Positions 33,904-43,312 are shown, counted from the stretch's first letter. The stretch is DNA of 64,000 bases from Metabacillus malikii (GCF_030813355.1 NZ_JAUSUD010000012.1:1-64000), one strand, 5' to 3'. Translations and numbers: made by a program. The notes: a model not told the origin generated them from the letters alone.

Positions 33904-35667
33904 TCAAACCATTTCCACAAGTTTCCCTTGTTTCTCGAGCCATTTTACAAATGCTTTGACAGTACTTGTAAAGTCTTTTATAGCTGTTTTCGTTAGCTGC
34001 TCGTGTAGGGTTGGGAAGTCTTTGTCGATGACTTCTGTCCAAAATGCGTCGTTGCATTCGTCCCAGCTCACAATTCTCCGTTGTTCGAGTATTGCTCTTA
34101 AGTCAGCTAAGCTGCTGCGATATTTGCGAACGGTTCCTTCTGATTTTCCGTCGGTTTTTTCTTTGTAGAAGCTCAAGACATCATCCGTGTAAAAGGCGCT
34201 TGCCGTTTCTGGTGTGAATCCTAATTGCTCTAATGTTTCGATGTCTCCAGTAGCGACTGCTGCCGTTGGGTTCTTCGTAATAACCGCTAACGAAGATGTT
34301 CTTTCCACACCACCTGTTACAAACGGTGATAGCGGTAACCCAAGCTCAGTACGGATTGAATTATAATCTGCCGTGATGTCCACGGTGCCATATTGTCTTT
34401 GTACTTGAATATACATATTGTATTCAAGCTGCTTTAGTTGATTATCGGCATCTGCCATACGTCCTGACTCAATCAACTCTTTAATCGAGAGCCCATCAAA
34501 TTGACGTAACGGACGGTCGAATTCAAAGCGTTGGTCATTTTGCGCATATAATGAGAAATATTTCGGTGTATCTTTATCAAGAGTTACCATGACATCGCGA
34601 ATCTCTGCTTGGAATGGCACTTTGAACGTATGTGTCGTTTCATCATCCAGAGTGATTGGAAGTTGCTTCATCATTTCTTTAAACTCTGCCACACGTTCCT
34701 CAGATAAGCTATTAAATTTCAAGCGGTTATTCTCAATGAAAATTTTCCCGTACACTTCTGCTAAAAAGATCGGCTCTGTCAATTGATTATCTGAATATTG
34801 GTACCACGTATCAGCCCAACTAATTTGTTTATTCTTTTCTTCCCACACATCAATTTCAAAAGGTTGCTGCTTAAGAAATTCAAACACAGGCTCCTGGTCA
34901 TCGAGATTAAACTGAAGTATGTATTCAGAAATCTCTCTTTCCTTATTGCGCTCAACATTGTCATCATGTACAAGTGCCACTAAAACCTCAGGATAGTAAT
35001 CTATCAGAATATCTTCTACAGGTTTTTTCGTTTCTTCAGCCAATTGTTGAACCTTTTTCACAGCACGATCGAAGCTAAGTGGATCCTCGAAGCTTCTTAC
35101 TCCATTAAAATAGTATAAATCTTGGAAAGGCTCTAACAACGTTATCGTGCCATACCACGGTGCAAAATAAGGAACATTGTCTTTTATATTCGCAACATCA
35201 TAAGTTTCATTAGAAAATACATTCTTAAATGTAATGATGTTCTCATTTTTGTTAACCGCCTGGACCATTTGTGGTGCCAATGATTTCCATGTCTCTGCCA
35301 GCTGTCTTTCATCTTCTGAAAGCTTTGCATCTGTATCGTTCACAAACCACTCTATACCACGCAGTCCGTTTTCAAAGCGATGGAAGAAATAAAGCCAATA
35401 TTGAAATAGACCTCTTGCAAGTGTTTCCTCAATGCGATAATTAGTCCGTTTTTTAAACTCTGATTGTAATTGATAATACTCTGTTGGAGATAATTGTTTA
35501 TTGAAGAAGTCCTTTAACGTTAAAACAAGCGTTTGTTTCGTTTGAAAAAATCGTTCTTCCTTAATTTCTTGAATTTGTACAATTGCTTCTTTTTTCATAC
35601 AACATTTCTTATATTTTTTTCCACTCCCACATGGACATGGATCATTCCGTTTTACTGACAAAATCAT
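33904..35667 (-). CDS. SEC-C zinc-motif protein with SAM-like C-terminal region
   Basis: A 587-residue soluble protein. A SEC-C metal-binding motif lies at the very N-terminus: C11 and C13 in NDPCPCGSGKKYKKCC, then C22 and C23. The centre (40-480) is mixed alpha/beta without a known enzyme motif. Residues about 490-587 (EGTVRKYRSSLADLRAILEQ, then SWDECNDAFWTEVI and TAIKDFTSTVKAFVKWLEKQ) resemble the SAM-like core-binding domain of tyrosine recombinases, but the catalytic part is absent. The ATG at 35667 is close to AGGTG; a TTG six bases further on has better spacing. Function unknown. Confidence 0.8.
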   Translation of the reverse strand: MILSVKRNDPCPCGSGKKYKKCCMKKEAIVQIQEIKEERFFQTKQTLVLTLKDFFNKQLSPTEYYQLQSEFKKRTNYRIEETLARGLFQYWLYFFHRFENGLRGIEWFVNDTDAKLSEDERQLAETWKSLAPQMVQAVNKNENIITFKNVFSNETYDVANIKDNVPYFAPWYGTITLLEPFQDLYYFNGVRSFEDPLSFDRAVKKVQQLAEETKKPVEDILIDYYPEVLVALVHDDNVERNKEREISEYILQFNLDDQEPVFEFLKQQPFEIDVWEEKNKQISWADTWYQYSDNQLTEPIFLAEVYGKIFIENNRLKFNSLSEERVAEFKEMMKQLPITLDDETTHTFKVPFQAEIRDVMVTLDKDTPKYFSLYAQNDQRFEFDRPLRQFDGLSIKELIESGRMADADNQLKQLEYNMYIQVQRQYGTVDITADYNSIRTELGLPLSPFVTGGVERTSSLAVITKNPTAAVATGDIETLEQLGFTPETASAFYTDDVLSFYKEKTDGKSEGTVRKYRSSLADLRAILEQRRIVSWDECNDAFWTEVIDKDFPTLHEQLTKTAIKDFTSTVKAFVKWLEKQGKLVEMV

Positions 35668-36346
35668 CACCTATCAATCTTTTCTAGTATAAATAAGAAC
35701 GTATAAAGTTTTCTACAGCGTCGTTAGTATGTAACACCAGCACTTTTTTGCAGATATATGTGATTTTAGATGATAGGACAAAACTATTCAAGTTTTCTTA
35801 CTGATTTGAAACTTTCTACCTTCATAATTCGTACTAATAGATGTAAGATGAAAGTATGCAATTAGATAAAAAAGATGCGGAACGTACGCGGGATCACGCC
35901 GCTTACCGTATCGTGTTTGATAAAAAATAGGCTGTTTTCGTAAACATTGTTGCTTTTAACCGATTTGTCGTTTAGGGTTTGTCTCCGCTACAGTACTCGC
36001 TTTCCGCGGGGTGGGTGGTGAGCCTCATAGCTCCTTGCGGCACGAACAAGCAAACTTCAGGTCACCTCCCTACGATAAGTCATCATCGATTCGCCATTCG
36101 GCTCATCGTGATTCCTTTATCTTAGTCGATGTCCCTCCAGTTTGTACGTCGATGGGCAAGCCGCCTACGCTTTTCGTATTCCTCAGCGTAAACGACTGCT
36201 CACGTCTCACCTCTCCCACGCATCCCGCAGGAGTCTCGCACTTACGCTCCGACAAACCCTTAAAAAAGATTAGTGCAAAAAGCCACAATCTTTTAGAAAA
36301 GTGCCAAAAAATGAAAAGCTTTCATGATAAATAGGAGTCGATTCCA
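35668..36346. other. Non-coding region with a dispersed repeat, long copy
   Basis: Apart from leader sequence on both sides, this stretch holds the long copy of the dispersed repeat (35929-36305). The 200 bases before it show no gene. The xpaC RBS (TAGGAG) is just past its end. Confidence 0.55.
35929..36305. repeat. Dispersed Bacillus-type repeat element, long copy
   Basis: It shares with 22341-22560 the outer arms (AGGCTGTTTTCGTAAACATT and AAAAAGCCACAATC) and the GC-rich core. Between GTGAGCCTC and CCTCAGCGTAAACG it carries about 154 further bases (36027-36180), bordered on each side by CCTC. Short reading frames across it are not believed. Confidence 0.8.
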
Positions 36347-36976
36347 ATGAAACAATTTGTTCAGTTTTTTACCAGGTCGTCAATTGCCACGGTTTCAACG
36401 GTGACAATTTGGATTGTGAGTTATTTTCCATTAAGCCTGCCTTATGTCGTCTCTAGTGCCTATGCAGTCGGTGGGGGAGCACTGACTTACTTCACTGTGA
36501 AGGGGATTACAACACAACGATTTTTAAAACAAAATCAGCTTTCGCGTAAAGAATATAAATATATTAAGAAAAATTTAAACGAAGCAAGTAAAAAAATCGC
36601 CCGTCTTCGTAAATCATTAGTCAATGTGCGTTCACTCACGTCAATCAAACAAAATATTGATATTTTACGTGTTGTTAATAAAATTTATACAATTGTCAAG
36701 AATGAACCAAAGCGCTTTTATCTTGTTGAACCGTTTTTTTACTCACATTTAGAATCACTTGTTGAAATTAGTGAGAAATATTACTTTCTTACATCACAAC
36801 CGAAGAAAAATGCCGAATTAAGCATTTCTTTAAGTGAAACACGCAGGACAATTGACAATTTAGCCGAAACAGTTGAAAAGGACTTATATGATGTACTTGC
36901 GAAGGATATTGACAATTTGCATTTCGAAGTTGATGTCGCAAAGCTTAGAATTGATAAAACAAAGAATCGAAAGTAA
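36347..36976 (+). CDS. xpaC: XpaC-like protein
   Basis: A 209-residue protein with two hydrophobic helices near the N-terminus (about 10-30 and 35-52) and a helical cytoplasmic part (YKYIKKNLNEASKKIARLRK, then KNEPKRFYLVEPFFYSHLES). This matches XpaC, named for 5-bromo-4-chloroindolyl phosphate hydrolysis but of unclear role. The yaaN/TelA-type gene follows after a 12-base gap, the same pair as in B. subtilis, supporting both calls. GGAG precedes the ATG. Confidence 0.88.
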   Translation: MKQFVQFFTRSSIATVSTVTIWIVSYFPLSLPYVVSSAYAVGGGALTYFTVKGITTQRFLKQNQLSRKEYKYIKKNLNEASKKIARLRKSLVNVRSLTSIKQNIDILRVVNKIYTIVKNEPKRFYLVEPFFYSHLESLVEISEKYYFLTSQPKKNAELSISLSETRRTIDNLAETVEKDLYDVLAKDIDNLHFEVDVAKLRIDKTKNRK

Positions 36977-36988
36977 GGAGCAATGACG

Positions 36989-38131
36989 ATGAACAACAAT
37001 AATAATCTTGATGATTTATTAGCAAATCCATTTGGTGATAATGAACTAGTAGTCGACGAAAAAAACGCAGATGTGCCATCCGATAAGCCGAAACGACTCA
37101 TCGACGTGTTACCTGAAGAAAACCGTCAAAAGGCGATTGAACTGGCAAAGCAAATTGACCCGAAAAACCAGCAGGCAATTTCTTTATACGGCAGCCAAGC
37201 ACAATCAAAGCTGCTGAATTTTTCACACTCGATGCTTGACCATGTTCAAAAGAAAGATACAGGTGAAGTCGGTGAAATTATCGGCGACTTGATGAAACGG
37301 CTTGAACAGGTAAGCCCCGATGATTTAAAGCCAGAAAAGCGTAATCTCATTTCAAAAATGTTTGGGAAAATCTCAAACTCTGTCCAAGAGGTGCTATCAC
37401 GTTATCAAAAAACAGGTGCCCAAATTGATAGAATTAGTGTGAAACTTGACCATTCTAAAAATGAATTATTACGTGATATTAACGTTTTAGAGCAACTTTA
37501 TGAAAAAAACAAAGAATACTTCCAAGCGTTGAATGTGTATATTGCGGCTGGAGAGCTAAAGCTTGAGGAGCTCGAGAAAGAGACAATCCCAGCAATGAGA
37601 AAACGCGCTGAAGAAACGCAAGACCAAATGGCGTTCCAAGAAGTGAATGACGTATTGCAGTTTGCTGACCGACTTGAAAAACGGACACATGACCTCGTGT
37701 TAAGCAGACAAATTACCATTCAAAGTGCACCACAAATTCGTTTAATCCAAAGCACAAACCAAGCACTCGTTGAAAAAATTCAATCATCGATTACAACGGC
37801 GATTCCGTTATGGAAAAACCAAGTTGCAATCGCATTAACATTACTGCGCCAAAAAAATGCTGTCGAGGCTCAGAAGCTTGTTTCTAAAACAACGAATGAC
37901 CTATTGTTGAAAAATGCAGAATTACTTAAGGTCAATACAATTGAAACAGCAAAAGAAAACGAACGTGGACTTGTTGATATCGACACATTGAAAAAGGTCC
38001 AAGACCACCTTGTGTCAACACTTGAAGAAACACTCCGTATCCAAGCAGAAGGCCGTGCGAAACGGATTCAGGCTGAGCATGAATTAGCAAACATGGAAAC
38101 GGATTTGAAAACGAAATTAGCGAGATTATAA
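36989..38131 (+). CDS. yaaN: TelA/YaaN family toxic-anion-resistance protein
   Basis: A 380-residue, almost entirely helical cytoplasmic protein. ATG 36989 is chosen because AAGGAG is eight bases upstream; the ATG six bases earlier is too close. Family marks are the acidic N-terminus ([19 protein letters not shown]), [20 protein letters not shown], and [20 protein letters not shown]. Members are linked to tellurite and cell-wall-antibiotic resistance, mechanism unknown. It is coupled with xpaC and ends at a strong terminator. Confidence 0.9.
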   Translation: MNNNNNLDDLLANPFGDNELVVDEKNADVPSDKPKRLIDVLPEENRQKAIELAKQIDPKNQQAISLYGSQAQSKLLNFSHSMLDHVQKKDTGEVGEIIGDLMKRLEQVSPDDLKPEKRNLISKMFGKISNSVQEVLSRYQKTGAQIDRISVKLDHSKNELLRDINVLEQLYEKNKEYFQALNVYIAAGELKLEELEKETIPAMRKRAEETQDQMAFQEVNDVLQFADRLEKRTHDLVLSRQITIQSAPQIRLIQSTNQALVEKIQSSITTAIPLWKNQVAIALTLLRQKNAVEAQKLVSKTTNDLLLKNAELLKVNTIETAKENERGLVDIDTLKKVQDHLVSTLEETLRIQAEGRAKRIQAEHELANMETDLKTKLARL

Positions 38132-38135
38132 AAGG

Positions 38136-38176
38136 TAAAGCCCCGTATCTCAAAACAAGAGAACGGGGCTTTTTGT
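38136..38176 (+). terminator. Terminator of xpaC-yaaN
   Basis: AAAGCCCCGT (38138-38147) pairs with ACGGGGCTTT (38163-38172), followed by more T residues. It ends the operon just before the convergent small gene. Confidence 0.88.
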
Positions 38177-38380
38177 CTAGCTTTCACTATTACTTTTCTG
38201 GAGTTCAGGAGCTTCATAAAATGCCTCACTAGGAAGTTTCTTAAACTCTCGCTTAATCTCCCTCTGTGGGACATGCTCCTTAGGCTCATCAACCTTCCCA
38301 ACAAATGCATATGCAGTGCCAATTGAACATAAATAAACAAAAATAATAGCGAAAATAACAGTTTGCCGTTTATTCAACAT
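38177..38380 (-). CDS. Small membrane or secreted protein, unknown
   Basis: A 67-residue protein starting MLNKRQTVIFAIIFVYLCSI, one hydrophobic helix (8-25) possibly a signal peptide cut after AYA, then a highly charged tail (KEHVPQREIKREFKK). GGAGGTG precedes the ATG. It lies downstream of the permease gene at 38409-39593 on the same strand, and an inverted repeat covers the gap between them. No family recognised. Confidence 0.55.
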   Translation of the reverse strand: MLNKRQTVIFAIIFVYLCSIGTAYAFVGKVDEPKEHVPQREIKREFKKLPSEAFYEAPELQKSNSES

Positions 38381-38393
38381 TTACACACCTCCG

Positions 38394-38423
38394 ACTTGTC
38401 AAGTATTACTAGTCTTGACAAGT
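38394..38423. promoter_or_regulatory. Perfect 10-bp inverted repeat over the permease stop codon
   Basis: ACTTGTCAAG (38394-38403) and CTTGACAAGT (38414-38423) are exact complements 10 bases apart. They cover the end of the permease gene and lie 14 bases upstream of the next small gene's ATG. This may be an operator or an RNA hairpin hiding that gene's leader. Confidence 0.5.
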
Positions 38424-39593
38424 TGAGGCGGAGCTAAACGTGGGGGACTGTCCCCGTCGACAAATCATATATATCGCTGTGTATAAAATGACTGCAAGCA
38501 AACACAGCAAGATTACACCGGTCCCAAATGTAATATTTGGATTATTTGTTTCACTAATTATGGACTGTGTGACTACATCAGCACTTGAAAAGTAAAGAAA
38601 CGGATTCAAGTGCAAATAAGGGTTAAATGCCTCAATTGCTTTTACTGCAATGGATGAACCTATTGTGATAACAACAGAAGTAAATAAATGAATCAACCTG
38701 TTTTTTACAAATAAGCTTAACAATGAAATAAGTAAAACGATCGTTAGAATACTTAGTACTTGCAGGATAAATGTTTTAGCTAGCACATTCCATACAGGGC
38801 TCGTATGAGGTGTGCTTGTAGAATGAATGATTATTGGATAATGAAGTGAACCCATCCCATTGGCAATACTCGCAATAATGAAGCTAAACATCAATGCAAA
38901 CACATAAACAGAAGTGGCGATTAACGTGCTAAATACGATTCGTTTCGTCATTGTACCGATAAAGCTGCTCGGAAGGAGTTTCTCTATTTCAAATCCGTTT
39001 TTATGCGTACTTAAGAAAATATCAGTTAAAAATACTGATAGAATCAGAACAAAAAACATTGGGAACAGCGAATCCATGACACGATATACGTAATTAAAAC
39101 CAAACAATTCATATGCTTCCGTATCAGGCTCTTGATTTAATGCACGTAATTGCTCAAATAGAATGATTTCGTTTTTTAAAGCAGTTACATAGTCTGCTGG
39201 AAACAAATCTCCTCCGGACTTTTCGTTAACTTCAAGATGCCGATTTACGATTTTAATTGAGTAGTCTAAAGCGTCAGACCATTTTCCCTGGTCAGCTAAT
39301 TCGAGAATTTGTTCATTCCAGTTTTTTTGTTCTACGATATCTTGTAATGCCTCTTTGTACATTGTGGTATCTTCTTCGCCGTAACTATGGCTATTTAACT
39401 CTTCTACATATTCCTTCTCTTGTTGTAATGTTACACGATAATCGTCTTTAACAGTGTTTGTAAAACTATAAGAGTCTCCTGAAGTAATATTTATGATATA
39501 TAAGCCAACAATGACCGAAAGTAGAATTGTCAAAAGGATGAGATTGCCACGGCTTTTCAAGGTCTTTTTTAGTAAAAAGTGATAATAATTCAA
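38409..39593 (-). CDS. ABC-2 type permease with a repeat-derived C-terminus
   Basis: A 394-residue membrane protein: TM1 at about 18-36, a large outer loop to about 175, then five helices. It follows its ATPase gene by three bases. The last residues after the final helix (CRRGQSPTFSSASTCQD) are encoded by a family B repeat (GGGGACAGTCCCCC) plus the inverted repeat at 38394-38423, so the natural C-terminus seems replaced. Substrate unknown; the pairing suggests a small peptide or lipid exporter. Confidence 0.8.
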   Translation of the reverse strand: MNYYHFLLKKTLKSRGNLILLTILLSVIVGLYIINITSGDSYSFTNTVKDDYRVTLQQEKEYVEELNSHSYGEEDTTMYKEALQDIVEQKNWNEQILELADQGKWSDALDYSIKIVNRHLEVNEKSGGDLFPADYVTALKNEIILFEQLRALNQEPDTEAYELFGFNYVYRVMDSLFPMFFVLILSVFLTDIFLSTHKNGFEIEKLLPSSFIGTMTKRIVFSTLIATSVYVFALMFSFIIASIANGMGSLHYPIIIHSTSTPHTSPVWNVLAKTFILQVLSILTIVLLISLLSLFVKNRLIHLFTSVVITIGSSIAVKAIEAFNPYLHLNPFLYFSSADVVTQSIISETNNPNITFGTGVILLCLLAVILYTAIYMICRRGQSPTFSSASTCQD

Positions 39594-39596
39594 CGG

Positions 39597-40250
39597 TTAA
39601 TCCCCCAATTTTCTATCGTTTGCAACTAAGGATAAAGTACGATTTTCCATTTCGAAAATAAAGTCGCAAACAGCGTAAATGCTATCATTTTGATGCGAGG
39701 AAAATAACACGCAAGTTCCGCGTTTCTTTGCATCTAACATATAGCGTTTAAACTGTTCCAAGCTATTCGTGTCGAGCCCAATTGTAGGTTCATCAAGCAG
39801 CCAATAATTTGCCCCACTGACCGCATACATAGACAGGAGGAGTTTCTGCTTCATTCCGAGAGAATACTTTTTTATTGGTAGTTTAATATAGTCACCCATT
39901 GACCAGAAATTTATGACTTCAGTTATCGGCATTTGATTCTCGTTTTTCCAAGTTGATTTAATGAAGTTCAAATAATCCAATCCCGATAAATTTACATCAA
40001 ACCATTCGGCGGTTTCATAATAGAGGATAGCATTCTTCATTTCTATTAAACTAAAAATCTTGTTTTGCTCTTCGATAAAAATCATTGCTTTATCTTCACG
40101 TCTAAGTCCGCTAATTGTCCGAAGTAGCGTCGTTTTTCCACTGCCATTTCTAGCAGACAAACCATAAACGGCTCCCCTTTCTAAGCACATATTTGAACCA
40201 TATAGTAAAATTTCTCTCGTTTTTAAATCAAGATTTTGCAATTTTAACAA
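39597..40250 (-). CDS. ABC transporter ATPase
   Basis: A 217-residue ATPase beginning at a TTG six bases after GAGGAAT. Walker A is ARNGSGKTTLL, with Ala in place of the first Gly; the signature is SLGMKQKLLL, Walker B is YWLLDEPTIGLD and the switch is FSSHQND. The unusual short segment between Walker A and the signature gives a compact domain. It is cotranscribed with the permease after it. A family B repeat lies just upstream of the leader. Confidence 0.85.
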   Translation of the reverse strand: MLKLQNLDLKTREILLYGSNMCLERGAVYGLSARNGSGKTTLLRTISGLRREDKAMIFIEEQNKIFSLIEMKNAILYYETAEWFDVNLSGLDYLNFIKSTWKNENQMPITEVINFWSMGDYIKLPIKKYSLGMKQKLLLSMYAVSGANYWLLDEPTIGLDTNSLEQFKRYMLDAKKRGTCVLFSSHQNDSIYAVCDFIFEMENRTLSLVANDRKLGD

Positions 40251-40302
40251 TGAAATTCCTCATTTCTAATTATTGGAATATTATACAATATTACCATTTT
40301 GT

Positions 40303-40381
40303 TAGGGGACTGTCCCCGCCTATACAAAATTAGCTACTGTTTGAATAAATTTGTTATGATGAAGTGGGGACAGTCCCCATG
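40303..40381. repeat. Family B inverted pair in a divergent promoter region
   Basis: AGGGGACTGTCCCCG (40302-40317) and TGGGGACAGTCCCCA (40365-40379) face each other across about 48 bases between the ABC ATPase gene (-) and the response regulator gene (+). They could fold together or act as separate sites in both leaders. Confidence 0.8.
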
Positions 40382-40407
40382 AAAAGTCCCATGAAAGGAG
40401 ATTTCAA

Positions 40408-41118
40408 ATGGCAGAGGAATCAATCCTAATCGTTGAAGATGAAGAAAAAATTTTAAGATTACTTGAAATAGAGCTTGGCTATGAAGGGTATGCGATTGGC
40501 AAAGCGATGGATGGCCTTGATGCACTTGAATTATACCGTAGGCAAAGTTGGGATTTAATTTTGCTTGACGTCATGATCCCTGGTATAAGCGGAATCGAGT
40601 TACTACGTCGGATTCGCACAAAGGATTCCTATACATCGGTTATCCTCTTAACAGCAAAGGGGTCTGTTGAGGACAAAGTATCTGGGTTAGATTTAGGAGC
40701 CAATGATTACATAACAAAACCATTCCAAATGGAGGAGCTCCTCGCGAGAATCCGTGCTGTCCTCCGGATGAAATCGAGCATTCCACAACCGACCGAACAA
40801 CAAGCTGAGGAAGACGAGTGGTTAATTGCTGGTGACTTAAAACTTAATGAAAAAACACGTGAAGTTATGAGGCAAGCGAAGGAAATCGAGTTAACACCTA
40901 AAGAATATGACCTCCTCCTTTATCTACTAAAAAACAAGCGCCAAGTACTAAATCGCGATCAAATACTTGAAGCAGTTTGGGGCTATGACTACTTTGGCGA
41001 TACAAATGTCGTTGATGTCTACATTCGCTATATCCGCAAAAAAGTTGATTATCCGTTCGAACATCCGTTAATCCATACTGTTCGCGGCGTTGGCTACGTG
41101 TTAAAGGATGCAAAATGA
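40408..41118 (+). CDS. OmpR-family response regulator (PepSY-linked)
   Basis: A 236-residue regulator: acidic pocket E10-D11-E12, phosphoacceptor D54 in LLDVMIPG, K in YITKPFQMEE. The C-terminal winged helix (LTPKEYDLLLYLLKNKRQVL, VRGVGYVLKDAK) is of the OmpR/PhoB type. The gene overlaps its kinase gene by four bases and is followed by two PepSY protein genes, the same arrangement as B. subtilis ykoG-ykoH-ykoI. AAAGGAG precedes the ATG. Confidence 0.92.
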   Translation: MAEESILIVEDEEKILRLLEIELGYEGYAIGKAMDGLDALELYRRQSWDLILLDVMIPGISGIELLRRIRTKDSYTSVILLTAKGSVEDKVSGLDLGANDYITKPFQMEELLARIRAVLRMKSSIPQPTEQQAEEDEWLIAGDLKLNEKTREVMRQAKEIELTPKEYDLLLYLLKNKRQVLNRDQILEAVWGYDYFGDTNVVDVYIRYIRKKVDYPFEHPLIHTVRGVGYVLKDAK

Positions 41119-42482
41119 AGCTTCGCAATCAAATCAATTTATATACAGTCGCACTCGTCATTGTTTTAATTTTGCTCATGAACTTCTCAATTTACGCAGT
41201 ATTCAGCCATTTAATCACCGACAACGAACTTCAACGTTCAAAAGCGGAAACAGAAAAAATCGCAGTTGCATTAAGCGAAGGAATTAATACCGTAAAACCT
41301 AGAGATTTATTACGTGCGTACGTCCCAATCGATGGTATGGTGCAAGTGATTTCTGAAGAGAGAAAGCCGCTTACAACGATAACCTCTGTAACAGAGACGG
41401 GGTTAAAGGACCAAGATGTCAGTTATCATCCAGGTGAAACAAGCAGCATTATTACATATAAGCAAAAAAAATATACGCTAACATCGCTTCCAATCATCTG
41501 GTCTGATGGAACAGTGGTCAGTTTACAGCTAACGCAAAACATTGAAGCAACGGAAGAAATCCTATCTGTTTTGCGCCTCGTTCTTTTGGCTGTTACCATT
41601 ATCGCGATTATCCCTGTCATCCTTTCTAGCCAGGTACTTAGCAAAATCATTATCCGACCCATCAAAGCAATGACCGAAACGATGAAGGACATTCAAGAAA
41701 GCGGGAAATTCAAACGGCTGCCGCAAGAGCGAAAATCAAAGGATGAGCTCTATGAAATGGGCAACACCTTTAACCATATGATTGATTTACTCGAAACTAA
41801 CTTTGAAAAACAAGAACAATTCGTCTCCAATGCTTCACATGAACTGAAAACACCGTTAACAATAATTGAAAGCTATTCAGATTTATTAAAAAGAAGAGGA
41901 AAGCAGCGCCCTGAACTGTTTGACGAATCAGTAGAAGCGATCCACTCCGAAGCGGTCCGAATGCGGGAAATGATTGAGCAGCTTCTGTTACTCGCGAAGC
42001 ACGATGAACAATGGACGCTTGAAATGAAGCAGACAAACTTGAACTCACTCGTCTCTGAATCAGCCAAGGTTTTTCAAAATGCGTACAATCGTTCCGTACT
42101 TTTGAACAGTAAGGAAGAACTGAAACTTGTCACAGATGAACAAAAGCTAAAGCAGATTCTCTTTATTTTTTTAGATAATGCAAGAAAGTATAGTGAAGAT
42201 GCGATTACAATAACGATTGAAAAGGCAAATGAAACACCAACAATCCGAATCGAAGACCGTGGGATCGGTATTCCAAAGCAAGACTTATCCAAAGTATTCG
42301 ATCGTTTTTACCGAGTTGATAAAGCGAGAAGTCGAAAGCAAGGTGGCACCGGACTAGGGCTCGCCATGGCCAAGGAGCTTGCAGATGCACTAGGTGTGAG
42401 GATAGAACTGAATAGCCTTGAAGGAATCGGAACAACCGTAACATTAATTTTCTCAGAGAATTCTCATGTTCATCAGCTATAA
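41115..42482 (+). CDS. Sensor histidine kinase (PepSY-linked)
   Basis: A 455-residue kinase with TM1 at about 10-32, an outer sensor region to about 150, TM2 at about 152-175 and HAMP to about 230. The H-box is NASHELKTPLTII with H242. The N box (FIFLDNARKYSED), G1 (EDRGIGIPK) and G2 (GGTGLGLAMA) follow. It is coupled to the regulator upstream and to the PepSY genes downstream. PepSY proteins of such systems probably tune the sensor. Signal unknown; relatives respond to antimicrobial or envelope stress. Confidence 0.9.
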   Translation: MKLRNQINLYTVALVIVLILLMNFSIYAVFSHLITDNELQRSKAETEKIAVALSEGINTVKPRDLLRAYVPIDGMVQVISEERKPLTTITSVTETGLKDQDVSYHPGETSSIITYKQKKYTLTSLPIIWSDGTVVSLQLTQNIEATEEILSVLRLVLLAVTIIAIIPVILSSQVLSKIIIRPIKAMTETMKDIQESGKFKRLPQERKSKDELYEMGNTFNHMIDLLETNFEKQEQFVSNASHELKTPLTIIESYSDLLKRRGKQRPELFDESVEAIHSEAVRMREMIEQLLLLAKHDEQWTLEMKQTNLNSLVSESAKVFQNAYNRSVLLNSKEELKLVTDEQKLKQILFIFLDNARKYSEDAITITIEKANETPTIRIEDRGIGIPKQDLSKVFDRFYRVDKARSRKQGGTGLGLAMAKELADALGVRIELNSLEGIGTTVTLIFSENSHVHQL

Positions 42483-42505
42483 TCAAGCAAAAGTGAGGTG
42501 ACAGA

Positions 42506-43204
42506 ATGAGTCGGAAAAAAATGATGTGGGCATTACTCAGCGTGGTGCTTTTAGCTGTTATGAGCTATGCGATTTTTTGGTGGTGGTCACCACAGACAAA
42601 GGCGATTACCGAAGAAGAAGCGAAACAAATTGCTACAGCAACATATAAAGGTGAAGTCATTCAGACATCTAAACAAGATGACCAATATACGATCGAATTG
42701 AAGGCAGACACTGGCTTGTATGAAGTGAAAATCGATACTCAAGGTGAAATCGTTTCGATGAGCCTAAAGGAAACAGCTGAGGTTGAGCCACCTAAGCAGG
42801 AGCAACCGAAGCAACAGCTTTCTGCAGATGAAATTAAAAAAATCCTTGCTGCACAAGGAACGGTAAATTCACTTGAATATATTGCCGATGAGACAGCACC
42901 TCATTATCGTGCAACAGTAACAAAAAATAATGAAGAACAAACAGTAAAACTTGATCCTTTCACAGGGGAAATTACTGAAACAACGACAAAAGCGCGTCTT
43001 TTATCTGAAGCGGATGCGATAAAAATTGCCTTGGAGAAGCAGCCTGGTGAAGTGGATGACGTCGATTTCATTGAGGAACAAGATAAGTCACCATTCTATC
43101 TCATTGAAATTGAAGTAAATGAAGACAGTGATGCCATTATAGAAATTGACGCATATACACGGGAAATTAAATCCGTAACATATGATGAGGATGACTCAGA
43201 TTAA
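42506..43204 (+). CDS. Membrane-anchored PepSY domain protein
   Basis: A 232-residue protein with one membrane anchor (6-24) and three consecutive PepSY-like repeats in the outer part, each an alpha-beta-beta unit (ITEEEAKQIATATYKGEVIQ; LSADEIKKILAAQG; LSEADAIKIALEKQPGEVDD). It lies 23 bases after the kinase gene, with GAGGTGA before the ATG. PepSY modules bind and may inhibit peptidases or sensors outside the cell. Likely a partner of the two-component system. Confidence 0.85.
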   Translation: MSRKKMMWALLSVVLLAVMSYAIFWWWSPQTKAITEEEAKQIATATYKGEVIQTSKQDDQYTIELKADTGLYEVKIDTQGEIVSMSLKETAEVEPPKQEQPKQQLSADEIKKILAAQGTVNSLEYIADETAPHYRATVTKNNEEQTVKLDPFTGEITETTTKARLLSEADAIKIALEKQPGEVDDVDFIEEQDKSPFYLIEIEVNEDSDAIIEIDAYTREIKSVTYDEDDSD

Positions 43205-43216
43205 TTCCTCATAGCA

Positions 43217-43257
43217 TTCTCATCAAATTTTAATCTTTCTCTCGCTTTCCTCTCATC
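43217..43257. promoter_or_regulatory. Direct CTCATC repeats upstream of the second PepSY gene
   Basis: TTCTCATC (43217-43224), TTCTCTCG (43237-43244) and TCTCATC (43251-43257) lie in the same orientation before the second PepSY gene. Repeated half sites of this type often bind OmpR-family regulators, here plausibly the one coded upstream. Inference only. Confidence 0.35.
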
Positions 43258-43312
43258 TAAGCTGGTTATAGTTAAGACAGTAAGATAAAACACCAACTTA
43301 GGAGGAATGAAA

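Noticed and set aside
36011-36334. Plus-strand ORF across the dispersed repeat before xpaC
   Set aside because: It lies wholly in the repeat element, and the homologous copy at 22341 does not preserve the frame.
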